DNA of 64,000 nt from Scandinavium manionii (lineage in GTDB: Bacteria; Pseudomonadota; Gammaproteobacteria; Enterobacterales; Enterobacteriaceae): NCBI RefSeq assembly GCF_024764775.1, contig NZ_JALIGC010000029.1, positions 43,284 through 107,283 on the forward strand, in the 5' to 3' direction. Position numbers and translations under genes: made by a program. Under the pieces are notes generated by a model. The model saw only the letters and a program-made list of their open reading frames with translations, was not told the DNA's origin and ran no database searches. Positions 51,099 to 60,637 of this stretch are shown here, piece by piece (the stretch's first letter is position 1; the number at the start of each line of letters is the position of its first letter).

Positions 51099-52250
51099 TT
51101 AATGCCAGCAAAAGTGATGGACGACCTGGGTAATCAACTCGCGAGTCGGTTTGATAAAGCGCGTTTCGAGGTATTCATCTGGCTGATGCGCCTGGTTTAT
51201 CGAACCTGGGCCGAGTACCAGCGTCGGACACAGGGTCTGAATATACGGCGCTTCGGTACAGTAGTTCACCACTTCGGTTTTGGTGCCGAGCAGTTTTTCC
51301 ACCACCTGCACCAGCTGATGATCTGGCGGGCAGGCGTAGCCCGGGATTGGTGGATGTAAATCGGACACCGTCAGGCGGCCTGGCCATTTTTCACTGACCG
51401 GTGCCAGCGCTTCGGTGAGCAGCCCATTAAGATCGTCCAGCGTCATGCCCGGCAGCGGACGGATATCCATGTGTAGCTCGCAGCAGGCACAAATGCGGTT
51501 GGAAGCATCACCGCCGTGAATGGCGCCGAGATTGAGCGTTGGGTAAGGCACAGCGAAAGCGTCGTAGTGATAACGCTCTTTCAGTGAATCGCGCAATTGC
51601 ATAATTCGTCCAATCGCATCGTGCATCAGCTCGATAGCATTCACACCACGATCCGGATCGCTGGAGTGCCCCGATTGCCCAAGCACACGAATGGCGTTGG
51701 AAATATGGCCCTTGTGAGCACGTACCGGTTGCAACGAGGTGGGTTCGCCAATAATGGCGCAGTCCGGACGCAGCGCGGTCGATTCGGAAAAATAACGCGC
51801 GCCCGCCATACTGGTTTCTTCATCGGCGGTGGCCAGGATATACAGCGGTTTTTTCAGCTGAGTAACGTCGACATCACGCAGGGCATCGAGAATAAAGGCG
51901 AAGAAGCCCTTCATGTCAGCGGTGCCAAGGCCATACAGCTTGTTGTCGTGCTCGGTCAGGGTGAAAGGATCACGCGTCCAGCGACCATCGTCGAACGGAA
52001 CGGTGTCCGTGTGACCGGTTAAAAGTAGCCCGCCCGCACCCTCTCCGATGCTGGCCAGCAGGTTGAATTTATGGCGCGTGCCAGGCACTGGCTCAATGGC
52101 GACTTTAAAGCCGAGCGTGGAGAACCAGTCTGCCAGCAGATTGATTAAACCTTCATTGCTTTGATCAAGGGATTCTTCGGTGGCGCTGATGGACGGTGTG
52201 GCGATCAATGCGCGGTAAATCTCGATAAATGGCGGTAAATTGTTTTTCAT
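51099..52250 (-). CDS. argE: Acetylornithine deacetylase
   Basis: ArgE is a zinc M20-family deacetylase that makes ornithine from N-acetylornithine. The product has 383 residues, as in E. coli. Metal and catalytic motifs are LTGHTDTVPFDDGRWTRDPF, LGTADMKGFFAF and ATADEETSMAGARYF. The start MKNNLPPFIEIYRAL was taken from family length; a GTG three codons before is open. It diverges from argCBH across shared ARG boxes. Confidence 0.97.
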   Translation of the reverse strand: MKNNLPPFIEIYRALIATPSISATEESLDQSNEGLINLLADWFSTLGFKVAIEPVPGTRHKFNLLASIGEGAGGLLLTGHTDTVPFDDGRWTRDPFTLTEHDNKLYGLGTADMKGFFAFILDALRDVDVTQLKKPLYILATADEETSMAGARYFSESTALRPDCAIIGEPTSLQPVRAHKGHISNAIRVLGQSGHSSDPDRGVNAIELMHDAIGRIMQLRDSLKERYHYDAFAVPYPTLNLGAIHGGDASNRICACCELHMDIRPLPGMTLDDLNGLLTEALAPVSEKWPGRLTVSDLHPPIPGYACPPDHQLVQVVEKLLGTKTEVVNYCTEAPYIQTLCPTLVLGPGSINQAHQPDEYLETRFIKPTRELITQVVHHFCWH

Positions 52251-52276
52251 TGTTGACACACCTCAGGTCATGATAG

Positions 52277-52314
52277 TATCAATATTCATGCAGTATTAGT
52301 GAATAAAAATACAC
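52277..52314. promoter_or_regulatory. ARG boxes (ArgR operator) between argE and argCBH
   Basis: TATCAATATTCATGCAGTAT and AGTGAATAAAAATACACT are two adjacent AT-rich dyads like the ARG box consensus TGAATWWWWATTCA. The layout matches the divergent argE-argCBH operator of E. coli, where the ArgR hexamer represses both directions. Confidence 0.85.
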
Positions 52315-52338
52315 TATCGTTGAGCATAAAGGAACCCG

Positions 52339-53343
52339 ATGTTGAATACGCTGATTGTAGGCGCAAGCGGTTATGCAGGCGCTGAGCTGGTGAGTTACGT
52401 AAATCGTCATCCGCACATGAACATAACCGCTTTGACGGTCTCAGCGCAAAGCAATGATGCCGGAAAGTTAATTTCTGATCTGCATCCGCAGCTGAAAGGC
52501 ATTGTCGATTTGCCACTGCAGCCGATGTCCGATATTCGCGAATTTTCCGCGGGTGTGGACGTGGTTTTCCTCGCGACAGCGCATGAAGTGAGCCACGATC
52601 TGGCGCCGCAGTTCCTCGACGCAGGCTGCGTGGTGTTCGATCTTTCCGGCGCATTCCGCGTTAACGATGCTGATTTTTATCAGAAATATTACGGTTTCAC
52701 TCACCAGCACCCTGAGTTGCTGGTGCAGGCGGTGTATGGCCTGGCGGAGTGGAGCGGTGACAAAATTAAAGAAGCGAATCTGATTGCTGTGCCGGGTTGC
52801 TACCCGACCGCGGCACAGCTGTCGCTCAAACCGTTGATCGACGCCGGGCTGTTAGATCTTTCCCAATGGCCGGTGATCAACGCCACCAGTGGCGTCAGCG
52901 GTGCCGGGCGCAAGGCGGCGATTGCCAATAGTTTCTGTGAAGTTAGCCTGCAGCCTTATGGCGTGTTCAACCACCGCCATCATCCGGAAATCACCACTCA
53001 CCTGGGCGCAGAAGTGATTTTCACTCCGCATCTGGGTAACTTTAAACGCGGTATTCTGGAAACCATTACCTGTCGTCTGAAACCGGGTGTGACCCGCGAA
53101 CAGGTGGCTGATGTCTTTAATCAGGCATATGCCAGCAAACCACTGGTGCGCCTGTATGACAACGGCGTGCCGGCACTGAAAAATGTGGTTGGCCTGCCAT
53201 TCTGTGATATCGGTTTTGCCGTTCAGGGCGAGCACCTGATTGTGGTCGCCGCAGAAGATAACCTGCTGAAAGGCGCGGCGGCTCAGGCTGTGCAGTGCGC
53301 GAACATTCGTTTTGGCTATGCCGAAACCCAGTCTCTTCTTTAA
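52339..53343 (+). CDS. argC: N-acetyl-gamma-glutamyl-phosphate reductase
   Basis: ArgC reduces acetylglutamyl phosphate to the semialdehyde with NADPH. The product has 334 residues, as in E. coli. It has the N-terminal NADP fold LIVGASGYAGAELV and the catalytic cysteine in VPGCYPTAAQLSL; HHRHHPEI carries the base histidine. It is the first gene of argCBH and ends ten bases before argB. Confidence 0.97.
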   Translation: MLNTLIVGASGYAGAELVSYVNRHPHMNITALTVSAQSNDAGKLISDLHPQLKGIVDLPLQPMSDIREFSAGVDVVFLATAHEVSHDLAPQFLDAGCVVFDLSGAFRVNDADFYQKYYGFTHQHPELLVQAVYGLAEWSGDKIKEANLIAVPGCYPTAAQLSLKPLIDAGLLDLSQWPVINATSGVSGAGRKAAIANSFCEVSLQPYGVFNHRHHPEITTHLGAEVIFTPHLGNFKRGILETITCRLKPGVTREQVADVFNQAYASKPLVRLYDNGVPALKNVVGLPFCDIGFAVQGEHLIVVAAEDNLLKGAAAQAVQCANIRFGYAETQSLL

Positions 53344-53353
53344 TGGATACCTG

Positions 53354-54130
53354 ATGATGAATCCTTTAATTATCAAACTCGGTGGTGTGCTGCTGGACAG
53401 TGAAGAAGCGCTGGAGCGTCTGTTTACCGCGCTGGTGCATTACCGCACGGAACATCAACGCCCGCTGGTGATTGTACACGGCGGCGGTTGCGTGGTGGAC
53501 GAGCTGATGAAACAGCTGAATCTGCCCGTGAAAAAGAAGAATGGCCTGCGTGTGACGCCTGCCGATCAGATTGACATCATTACTGGTGCGCTGGCGGGAA
53601 CGGCCAACAAAACGCTGCTGGCGTGGGCCAAAAAGCATCATATTGCCTCCGTGGGCCTGTATCTCGGTGACGGCGACAGCGTGACGGTTTCTCAGCTCGA
53701 CGAAGAGCTGGGTCACGTCGGTCTGGCGAAGCCGGGTTCGCCGAAGCTGATTAATACTTTGCTGGAAGGTGGTTTCCTGCCAGTGGTGAGCTCCATCGGC
53801 GTGACCGAAGAAGGTCAGTTGATGAACGTCAACGCCGACCAGGCAGCCACGGCGCTGGCCGCCACGCTCGGCGCGGATCTGATCCTGCTTTCCGACGTGA
53901 GCGGTATTCTTGACGGTAAAGGCCAGCGTATTGCCGAAATGACGGCGGCGAAGGCGGAACAGCTAATCGACCAGGGTATCATCACCGATGGCATGGTCGT
54001 CAAAGTGAATGCCGCGCTGGATGCCGCCCGCACGCTGGGCCGTCCGGTAGATATCGCCTCATGGCGTCACGCCGAACAGCTCCCATCGCTGTTTAACGGC
54101 ACGCCAATCGGTACGCGTATTCTGGCTTAA
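53354..54130 (+). CDS. argB: Acetylglutamate kinase
   Basis: ArgB phosphorylates N-acetylglutamate. The product has 258 residues as in E. coli and lacks the N-terminal helix of arginine-sensitive types. Motifs are IIKLGGVLLDSEEAL, IVHGGGCVVDELMKQLNL and NVNADQAATALAATLGADLILLSDVSGI. The start MMNPLIIKLGG matches the family; the frame is open upstream inside argC. A REP pair follows before argH. Confidence 0.97.
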   Translation: MMNPLIIKLGGVLLDSEEALERLFTALVHYRTEHQRPLVIVHGGGCVVDELMKQLNLPVKKKNGLRVTPADQIDIITGALAGTANKTLLAWAKKHHIASVGLYLGDGDSVTVSQLDEELGHVGLAKPGSPKLINTLLEGGFLPVVSSIGVTEEGQLMNVNADQAATALAATLGADLILLSDVSGILDGKGQRIAEMTAAKAEQLIDQGIITDGMVVKVNAALDAARTLGRPVDIASWRHAEQLPSLFNGTPIGTRILA

Positions 54131-54134
54131 GATC

Positions 54135-54209
54135 TGATGCCCGGCGGCGCGATGCTTGCCGGGCCTACCTGAGCTTGTAGGCCGGATAAGCATCGCGCCA
54201 TCCGGCACT
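54135..54209. repeat. REP/BIME pair between argB and argH
   Basis: Two inverted units, TGCCCGGCGGCGCGATGCTT...CCGGGCCTAC and GTAGGCCGGATAAGCATCGC...CATCCGGCA, face each other. Together they can form a long stem in the argCBH message. Confidence 0.85.
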
Positions 54210-54235
54210 GAAAATTAATGAGAAGGAAGCATGTT

Positions 54236-55609
54236 ATGGCACTTTGGGGCGGGCGTTTTACTCAGGCAGCAGATCAGCGGTTCAAACAGTTCAACGACTC
54301 TTTGCGCTTTGACTACCGTCTGGCGGAGCAGGATATTATTGGCTCTGTGGCCTGGTCTAAAGCGCTGGTGACGGTGCACGTATTGACCGCAGCGGAACAG
54401 CAGCAGCTTGAAGAAGCGCTGAACGTATTGCTCGAAGAAGTGCGTGCGAATCCGCAGCAGATTCTGGAGAGCGACGCGGAAGATATTCACAGTTGGGTGG
54501 AAGGCAAGCTTATCGATAAAGTCGGCCAGCTGGGGAAAAAACTGCATACCGGACGTAGCCGTAATGACCAGGTAGCGACCGATCTCAAGCTGTGGTGCAA
54601 AGACACCGTGGCTGAATTGCTGAGCGCTAATCGCCAGTTGCAGGTCGCCCTGGTGGAAACCGCGCAAAACAATCAGGACGCGGTGATGCCGGGTTATACC
54701 CACCTGCAACGCGCACAGCCGGTGACCTTTGCTCACTGGTGTCTGGCCTATGTCGAAATGCTGGCCCGTGATGAAAGCCGTTTGCAGGATACCTTGCGTC
54801 GTCTGGACGTGAGCCCGCTGGGCAGCGGTGCGCTGGCCGGTACCGCGTATGAAATCGATCGTGAACAGCTGGCAGGCTGGCTGGGCTTTGCATCGGCAAC
54901 CCGTAACAGCCTGGACAGCGTGTCCGACAGGGACCACGTGCTGGAGCTGTTGTCGAACGCCTCCATTGGCATGGTGCATCTGTCGCGTTTTGCGGAAGAC
55001 CTGATTTTCTTTAACTCCGGTGAAGCAGGCTTTGTCGAGCTTTCTGACCGCGTGACGTCAGGTTCTTCCCTGATGCCGCAGAAGAAAAACCCGGATGCGC
55101 TGGAGCTTATTCGCGGTAAATGCGGCCGCGTGCAGGGCGCGCTAACGGGTATGATGATGACCCTGAAAGGTCTGCCGCTGGCGTATAACAAAGATATGCA
55201 GGAAGACAAAGAAGGGCTCTTCGACGCGCTGGACACCTGGCTCGACTGCCTGCATATGGGCGCGCTGGTGCTGGACGGTATTCAGGTGAAACGCCCGCGT
55301 TGTCAGGAAGCAGCGCAACAGGGTTATGCCAACTCTACCGAACTTGCAGATTATCTGGTCGCCAAAGGCGTGCCATTCCGTGAAGCGCACCATATCGTGG
55401 GTGAAGCGGTGGTGGAAGCCATTCGCCAGGGCAAACCGCTGGAAGCGCTGATGCTGGCAGAGTTGCAGAAGTTTAGTGCAGTGATTGACGACGATGTTTA
55501 TCCGATTCTGTCGCTGCAATCGTGCCTCGATAAGCGTGCCGCTCAAGGCGGCGTCTCGCCGAAGCAGGTTGCGCAGGCGATTAAAGATGCGCAGGCGCGC
55601 TTACTCTGA
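54236..55609 (+). CDS. argH: Argininosuccinate lyase
   Basis: ArgH releases arginine and fumarate from argininosuccinate, the last step of the pathway. The product has 457 residues, as in E. coli. The fumarase-superfamily signature GSSLMPQKKNPD carries the catalytic serine, and HTGRSRNDQVATDL and PGYTHLQRAQPVTFAHW line the active site. The start MALWGGRFTQAADQRF follows AGAAGGA. It ends the argCBH operon. Confidence 0.97.
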   Translation: MALWGGRFTQAADQRFKQFNDSLRFDYRLAEQDIIGSVAWSKALVTVHVLTAAEQQQLEEALNVLLEEVRANPQQILESDAEDIHSWVEGKLIDKVGQLGKKLHTGRSRNDQVATDLKLWCKDTVAELLSANRQLQVALVETAQNNQDAVMPGYTHLQRAQPVTFAHWCLAYVEMLARDESRLQDTLRRLDVSPLGSGALAGTAYEIDREQLAGWLGFASATRNSLDSVSDRDHVLELLSNASIGMVHLSRFAEDLIFFNSGEAGFVELSDRVTSGSSLMPQKKNPDALELIRGKCGRVQGALTGMMMTLKGLPLAYNKDMQEDKEGLFDALDTWLDCLHMGALVLDGIQVKRPRCQEAAQQGYANSTELADYLVAKGVPFREAHHIVGEAVVEAIRQGKPLEALMLAELQKFSAVIDDDVYPILSLQSCLDKRAAQGGVSPKQVAQAIKDAQARLL

Positions 55610-55617
55610 TCATCGCT

Positions 55618-55650
55618 GATGCCGGGTGGCGCTGCGCTTACCCGGCTTAC
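55618..55650. repeat. Single REP unit after argH
   Basis: GATGCCGGGTGGCGCTGCGC followed by TTACCCGGCTTAC is a standard REP palindrome, nine bases after the argH stop. Confidence 0.8.
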
Positions 55651-55696
55651 AAATACCGTTCGAGCCTGGCGAAATGCCGGGCTTTTTTATGTAAAA

Positions 55697-55807
55697 AAAG
55701 CGGACCACGGGGTCCGCAAAGTTCACGTTGGCTTTCGTTATTCATATCAGAGAGGAACTCTGAACGGGTCGGTGGCTTCAAGGGTTTGTGAGGTACCGCC
55801 TCGTTTA
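55697..55807 (-). ncRNA. oxyS: OxyS peroxide-induced sRNA
   Basis: Reading leftward from about 55807, AACGAGGCGGTACCTC, then ACCCTTGAAGCCACCGACC, CGAAAGCCAACGTGAAC and a terminator GCGGACC...GGTCCGC with seven Ts match E. coli OxyS (109 nt) in order and length. OxyS is made under peroxide stress by OxyR and acts with Hfq on fhlA and other messages. It diverges from oxyR. The fhlA-pairing loop regions look conserved but differ at several bases. Confidence 0.88.
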
Positions 55808-55902
55808 TGTGGAGTATTATTGACCACAACCCTTGATAGGGATAATCGTTCATTGCTATGCTATCTATCGCCATGAACTATCGTGGCGATGGAGGATGGA
55901 TA

Positions 55903-56820
55903 ATGAATATTCGTGATCTTGAATACCTGGTTGCCTTAGCTGAGCATCGTCATTTTCGCCGTGCGGCGGATTCCTGTCACGTCAGTCAGCCAACGTTAAG
56001 TGGGCAGATCCGTAAGCTGGAAGATGAGCTGGGCGTAATGCTGTTGGAGCGTACTAGCCGTAAGGTGCTGTTTACGCAGGCAGGATTATTGCTGGTGGAT
56101 CAGGCGCGCACCGTGCTGCGCGAGGTAAAAGTGCTCAAGGAAATGGCGAGCCAACAGGGCGAAGCGATGTCCGGACCGCTGCATATTGGCCTGATCCCCA
56201 CCGTGGGGCCTTACCTGCTACCGCAGATTATCCCTATGCTGCATCAGGCGTTCCCGAAACTGGAAATGTATCTGCACGAGGCACAGACCCATCAGCTGCT
56301 GGCGCAACTCGACAGCGGTAAGCTCGACTGTGCAATCCTGGCATTGGTCAAAGAGAGTGAAGCCTTTATTGAGGTGCCGCTGTTCGATGAGCCGATGATG
56401 CTGGCTATTTACGAAGATCACCCGTGGGCGAATCGCGACCGCGTGCCGATGTCCGATCTGGCCGGTGAAAAGCTGCTGATGCTGGAGGACGGGCACTGCC
56501 TGCGCGACCAGGCGATGGGCTTTTGCTTTGAAGCGGGGGCGGATGAAGATACCCATTTCCGCGCCACCAGTCTGGAAACGCTGCGCAATATGGTTGCAGC
56601 AGGCAGCGGCATCACGCTGTTACCGGCGCTGGCTGTGCCGCCAGAACGTAAACGTGATGGCGTGGTTTATCTGCCGTGCATTAAGCCGGAGCCTCGTCGT
56701 ACCGTCGGTCTGGTTTACCGTCCAGGGTCACCGCTGCGCAGCCGCTATGAGCAGCTGGCAGAGGCCATCCGCACGCAGATGGATGGCCATTTCGATAAAC
56801 CGTTAAAACAGGCGGTTTAA
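55903..56820 (+). CDS. oxyR: Peroxide-sensing LysR-type regulator
   Basis: OxyR activates katG, oxyS and other defence genes when oxidised by hydrogen peroxide. The product has 305 residues, as in E. coli. The helix-turn-helix is HFRRAADSCHVSQPTLSGQIRKLEDELG. The redox pair C199 and C208 lies in EDGHCLRDQAMGFCFEAG at the expected spacing of nine. The start MNIRDLEYLVALAEHRHF follows GGAGGATGGATA. Its last 18 bases overlap the end of the convergent sthA gene. Confidence 0.98.
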   Translation: MNIRDLEYLVALAEHRHFRRAADSCHVSQPTLSGQIRKLEDELGVMLLERTSRKVLFTQAGLLLVDQARTVLREVKVLKEMASQQGEAMSGPLHIGLIPTVGPYLLPQIIPMLHQAFPKLEMYLHEAQTHQLLAQLDSGKLDCAILALVKESEAFIEVPLFDEPMMLAIYEDHPWANRDRVPMSDLAGEKLLMLEDGHCLRDQAMGFCFEAGADEDTHFRATSLETLRNMVAAGSGITLLPALAVPPERKRDGVVYLPCIKPEPRRTVGLVYRPGSPLRSRYEQLAEAIRTQMDGHFDKPLKQAV

Positions 56821-58203
56821 GCCGTTCAGCGCAGCAACCCGATAGGCTTCCGCCATGGTCGGGTAGTTAAAGGTGGTGTTAACGAAGTACTCGATGGTGT
56901 TACCACCCCCTTTTTGCTCCATTATCGCCTGGCCGATGTGAATGATTTCGGCCGCGCGCTCGCCAAAGCAGTGTATCCCCAAAATTTCCTTGGTTTCCCG
57001 ATGGAACAGGATCTTCAGCGTTCCCACATTCATTCCGACAATTTGCGCCCGCGCCAGGTGCTTAAACTGCGCCCGACCGACTTCGTACGGCACTTTCATC
57101 GCCGTCAGCTGCTGTTCGGTTTTCCCGACAGAACTGATTTCCGGGATGGTGTAGATGCCCGTTGGAATGTCTTCAATCAGGTGCGCGGTGGCTTCGCCTT
57201 TGACCAGCGCCTGGGCAGCAATTCGGCCCTGATCGTATGCCGCAGAGGCCAGACTCGGGTAACCGATAACGTCGCCGACCGCATAGATATGCGGAATGGC
57301 GGTCTGGTACATGCTGTTCACTTTCAGCTGACCGCGGCTGTCGGTTTGCAGGCCGATGTTTTCCAACGCCAGGCTGTCGGTGTTACCGGTACGTCCGTTA
57401 GCGAACAGTAAACAGTCTGCTTTGAGCTTTTTGCCGGACTTCAGGTGCATGATCACGCCGTCGTCCATCCCTTCAATTTTCTCGTACTCTTCGTTGTGGC
57501 GAATGACCACGCCGCTGTTCCAGAAGTGATACGAAAGGGAGTCTGACATTTCCTGATCGAGGAATGCCAACAGGCGATCGCGGGTGTTGATCAAATCAAC
57601 TTTGACCTCCATTCCGCGGAAGATAGATGCATATTCGCAGCCGATCACCCCGGCCCCGTAGATGATCACGTGGCGTGGTTCATGATGCAGGCTGAGGATG
57701 GAGTCGCTGTCGTAGACACGTGGGTGCGAGAAGTCGACGTCGTCCGGACGATAAGGGCGCGAGCCGCAGGCGATGATGAATTTCTCCGCAGTCACTGTTT
57801 CGACCGAGCCGTCATGGCATTCGAGTGCGAGGGTGTGCTCATCAACAAAGTGGGCGTCGCCCTGCAGAATTTCGCAGTGGTTACGTTCGTAGAACCCCTG
57901 GCGCATCCGCGTCTGCTGGTTAATCACGCTGTCGGCATGGTTGAGAATGTCGGCGAATGAAGAACGAAGTAGTCGGGTATGGTCGCTGTAGAGAGGGTTC
58001 TGGTTGAATTCGATAATGCGGCTTACGGCGTGACGAAGCGCTTTCGATGGGATGGTGCCCCAGTGGGTACAGCCACCACCGACGTTGTGATAACGCTCGA
58101 TGACGGCGACACGGGCTCCTTGCTTAACCAGCCCCATTGCAGCGCCTTCGCCGCCCGGGCCAGAACCAATTACTATTGCATCATAATCGTAGGTGTGTGG
58201 CAT
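56803..58203 (-). CDS. sthA: Soluble pyridine nucleotide transhydrogenase
   Basis: SthA (UdhA) moves electrons from NADPH to NAD+, using FAD, in the cytoplasm. The product has 466 residues, as in E. coli. It has the FAD-binding IVIGSGPGGEGAAMGLVKQG, the region VGGGCTHWGTIPSKALRHAV where related disulfide reductases have two cysteines but here there is one, and the NAD site VIIYGAGVIGCEYASIFRGM. It converges on oxyR with an 18-base overlap and diverges from fabR. Confidence 0.97.
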   Translation of the reverse strand: MPHTYDYDAIVIGSGPGGEGAAMGLVKQGARVAVIERYHNVGGGCTHWGTIPSKALRHAVSRIIEFNQNPLYSDHTRLLRSSFADILNHADSVINQQTRMRQGFYERNHCEILQGDAHFVDEHTLALECHDGSVETVTAEKFIIACGSRPYRPDDVDFSHPRVYDSDSILSLHHEPRHVIIYGAGVIGCEYASIFRGMEVKVDLINTRDRLLAFLDQEMSDSLSYHFWNSGVVIRHNEEYEKIEGMDDGVIMHLKSGKKLKADCLLFANGRTGNTDSLALENIGLQTDSRGQLKVNSMYQTAIPHIYAVGDVIGYPSLASAAYDQGRIAAQALVKGEATAHLIEDIPTGIYTIPEISSVGKTEQQLTAMKVPYEVGRAQFKHLARAQIVGMNVGTLKILFHRETKEILGIHCFGERAAEIIHIGQAIMEQKGGGNTIEYFVNTTFNYPTMAEAYRVAALNGLNRLF

Positions 58204-58403
58204 GGTAAGGCTTACCTGTTCTTATACATAAAAGCAACAGAATAGTAACATCATTGCCCCGATAACCCAATTATCGTTGTGCTTTTTTCACACTGGAGAG
58301 CACAAACCGCCCGTAAACAATCATTCACAAAGCACCTCAAACAGATTAGTTTTAATCTCTGGTATAGTGCCGATAAGGCAGATGGAAGGATTCAGACATC
58401 GTG

Positions 58404-59051
58404 ATGGGCGTTAGAGCGCTACAAAAAGAAAAAACCCGGCGTTCGCTGGTGGAAGCAGCATTCAGTCAACTGAGTGCTGAAAGAAGTTTTGCCAGCCTGA
58501 GCCTGCGTGAAGTTGCGCGAGAGGCGGGGATTGCGCCGACCTCTTTCTATCGTCATTTCCGCGATGTGGACGAACTCGGGCTGACCATGGTCGACGAAAG
58601 CGGGTTAATGCTACGTCAGCTTATGCGTCAGGCGCGTCAGCGTATTGCCAAAGGCGGCAGCGTTATTCGTACGTCCGTGTCGACCTTTATGGAGTTTATT
58701 GGAAATAACCCCAACGCATTCCGCTTACTGCTGCGTGAACGTTCCGGCACCTCTGCGGCGTTTCGTGCCGCCGTCGCCCGTGAGATTCAGCACTTTATTG
58801 CGGAACTTGCTGACTATCTGGAAATCGAAAACCATATGCCGCGCGCCTTCACTGAAGCGCAAGCCGAAGCGATGGTCACCATCGTATTTAGTGCAGGTGC
58901 AGAAGCACTGGACGTCGGCCCTGAACAGCGTCGGCAATTAGAAGAGCGACTGGTACTGCAGCTGCGGATGATTTCCAAAGGCGCGTATTACTGGTATCGC
59001 CGTGAACAAGAGAAAGTGCACTCCATTCCGAAAAACGTGAAGGATGAGTAA
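58404..59051 (+). CDS. fabR: TetR-family repressor of unsaturated fatty acid synthesis
   Basis: FabR represses fabB and fabA according to the ratio of unsaturated to saturated acyl groups. The product has 215 residues, as in E. coli, nearly identical along its length. The helix-turn-helix is FASLSLREVAREAGIAPTSFYRHFRDVDELG. The start MGVRALQKEKTRRSL was chosen by family; a GTG one codon earlier is possible. It overlaps yijD by one base (TAATG). Confidence 0.96.
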   Translation: MGVRALQKEKTRRSLVEAAFSQLSAERSFASLSLREVAREAGIAPTSFYRHFRDVDELGLTMVDESGLMLRQLMRQARQRIAKGGSVIRTSVSTFMEFIGNNPNAFRLLLRERSGTSAAFRAAVAREIQHFIAELADYLEIENHMPRAFTEAQAEAMVTIVFSAGAEALDVGPEQRRQLEERLVLQLRMISKGAYYWYRREQEKVHSIPKNVKDE

Positions 59052-59410
59052 TGAAACAGACAGGTCAAGACAGAGGTACGTTGTTACTGGCGTTGGTCGC
59101 TGGTTTATCCATTAATGGGACATTTGCTGCACTGTTCAGCTCCATCGTACCCTTTACCGTATTCCCCTTGATTGCGCTGGTGCTGACGGTGTACTGCCTG
59201 CATCAACGTTACCAAAATCGCACCATGCCGGTTGGGCTGCCAGGGCTTGCCGCCGCGTGTTTCATCCTCGGCGTACTGGTTTACAGTACCGTCGTTCGTG
59301 CGGAATACCCGGACATCGGCTCTAACTTCTTCCCGGCCGTGCTGTCGGTGATTATGGTGTTCTGGATTGGTTTCCGGATGCGTAATCGTAACGCTGAAAT
59401 CGCGGAATAA
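59051..59410 (+). CDS. yijD: Inner-membrane protein YijD
   Basis: A 119-residue DUF1422 membrane protein with four hydrophobic segments (about residues 11-29, 30-47, 60-77 and 91-108). It is translationally coupled to fabR, as in E. coli. Function unknown; the tight linkage suggests a role tied to membrane lipids, which is only an inference. A hairpin with AGCCCTCTC and GAGAGGGCT arms (59418-59438) follows the stop, in the gap shared with the convergent trmA. Confidence 0.93.
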   Translation: MKQTGQDRGTLLLALVAGLSINGTFAALFSSIVPFTVFPLIALVLTVYCLHQRYQNRTMPVGLPGLAAACFILGVLVYSTVVRAEYPDIGSNFFPAVLSVIMVFWIGFRMRNRNAEIAE

Positions 59411-59449
59411 TGCGGATGAGCCCTCTCAATGAGAGGGCTAAAAGGCGGA

Positions 59450-60550
59450 TTATTTCTTCGTCAGCCAGACCCCACACTCCATATGATGGGTGTACGGGAA
59501 CTGATCGAACAGCGCCAGGCGCTCAACGTTGTGCGTTTGGCCTAACGTTTCCAGATTCTTACATAACGTTTCTGGATTACAGGAAATGTACAGAATGCGT
59601 GGGTACGCCTGCACCATCTTCTCGGTTTCGCTGTCCAGCCCGCTGCGCGGTGGATCGACGAAAATCGTTTCACACTGATAACCCTTCAGATCGATACCCT
59701 GCAAGCGGTTAAACTCGCGGACGCCGTTCATCGCTTGGGTAAACTCTTCCGCTGACATCCGGATAATCTGCACATTATCAATATGGTTTGCCGCGATGTT
59801 GTATTGCGCCGCTGCCACGGACGGTTTGGCAATTTCTGTCGCTAATACACGGTCAAAGTTGCGCGCCAGCGCCAGCGAGAAGTTACCGTTGCCACAGTAC
59901 AGCTCCAGCAAATCGCCTTTTGAATGTTGGGTCGCAGCAAGCGCCCATTCCAGCATCTGAATGTTCATTGCCGCATTCGGCTGGGTGAAGCTGTTTTCCA
60001 CCTGACGGTAAATCATCTCCCGCCCGCCGACCGGCAAACGTTCATCAATAAAGTCCTGATCAAGCGCGATTTTGGTTTTCGTCGCACGACCAATCAGATG
60101 GACATTCAGATTCGCAGCTCGCAGGACATCACGCAATGCGGTCGCGGCGACCTGCCATTCGTCATCCAGCTTTTTATGATAAAGCAGAGAAACGATAGCC
60201 TGATTACTCATGGTAGTCAGGTAATCAATCTGGAACAGCTTGTGACGCAGGACTTTTTCGCCCTTGACGCCATCCAGCACGGCTTTCATCAGCGCATTAA
60301 TTAATTCGCTGGCCGCCGGGAAGGTATCGACACGAATGCGCTGTTTGGTCGCCTGATCGAAGATGATGTGATAGAGGTCGTCGCCGTCGTGCCAGATGCG
60401 GAATTCTGCACGCATGCGGTAGTGACTGACAGGTGAGCGGAACACCTCCGGCGCAGGGGCATTGTGTGGCGCCATCATGCTTTGCAGGCGGACAACTTTC
60501 TCTGCTAGCTGGGCCTCGTACTGTTCTGTCGGCAGGTGTTCGGGGGTCAT
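59450..60550 (-). CDS. trmA: tRNA (uracil-5)-methyltransferase
   Basis: TrmA makes 5-methyluridine at position 54 of nearly all tRNAs, using S-adenosylmethionine. The product has 366 residues, as in E. coli. The SAM-binding stretch is LLELYCGNGNFSLALARNF; the DPPRSGLD motif and the nucleophile cysteine in LYISCNPETL follow. It is divergent from btuB, with the cobalamin riboswitch in between. Confidence 0.97.
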   Translation of the reverse strand: MTPEHLPTEQYEAQLAEKVVRLQSMMAPHNAPAPEVFRSPVSHYRMRAEFRIWHDGDDLYHIIFDQATKQRIRVDTFPAASELINALMKAVLDGVKGEKVLRHKLFQIDYLTTMSNQAIVSLLYHKKLDDEWQVAATALRDVLRAANLNVHLIGRATKTKIALDQDFIDERLPVGGREMIYRQVENSFTQPNAAMNIQMLEWALAATQHSKGDLLELYCGNGNFSLALARNFDRVLATEIAKPSVAAAQYNIAANHIDNVQIIRMSAEEFTQAMNGVREFNRLQGIDLKGYQCETIFVDPPRSGLDSETEKMVQAYPRILYISCNPETLCKNLETLGQTHNVERLALFDQFPYTHHMECGVWLTKK

Positions 60551-60637
60551 GATGCTTCCTGAAAGAGATAAATAACGCGGCGATTGTAGGGAATGCTCAC
60601 AGGATGTCCAGCCCTTGATAGCCAGGCTTACATGATT

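Noticed and set aside
57980..58130. SthA as a two-cysteine disulfide reductase
   Set aside because: The motif region GGCTHWGTIPSK has a single cysteine, which fits transhydrogenase rather than lipoamide or glutathione reductases.
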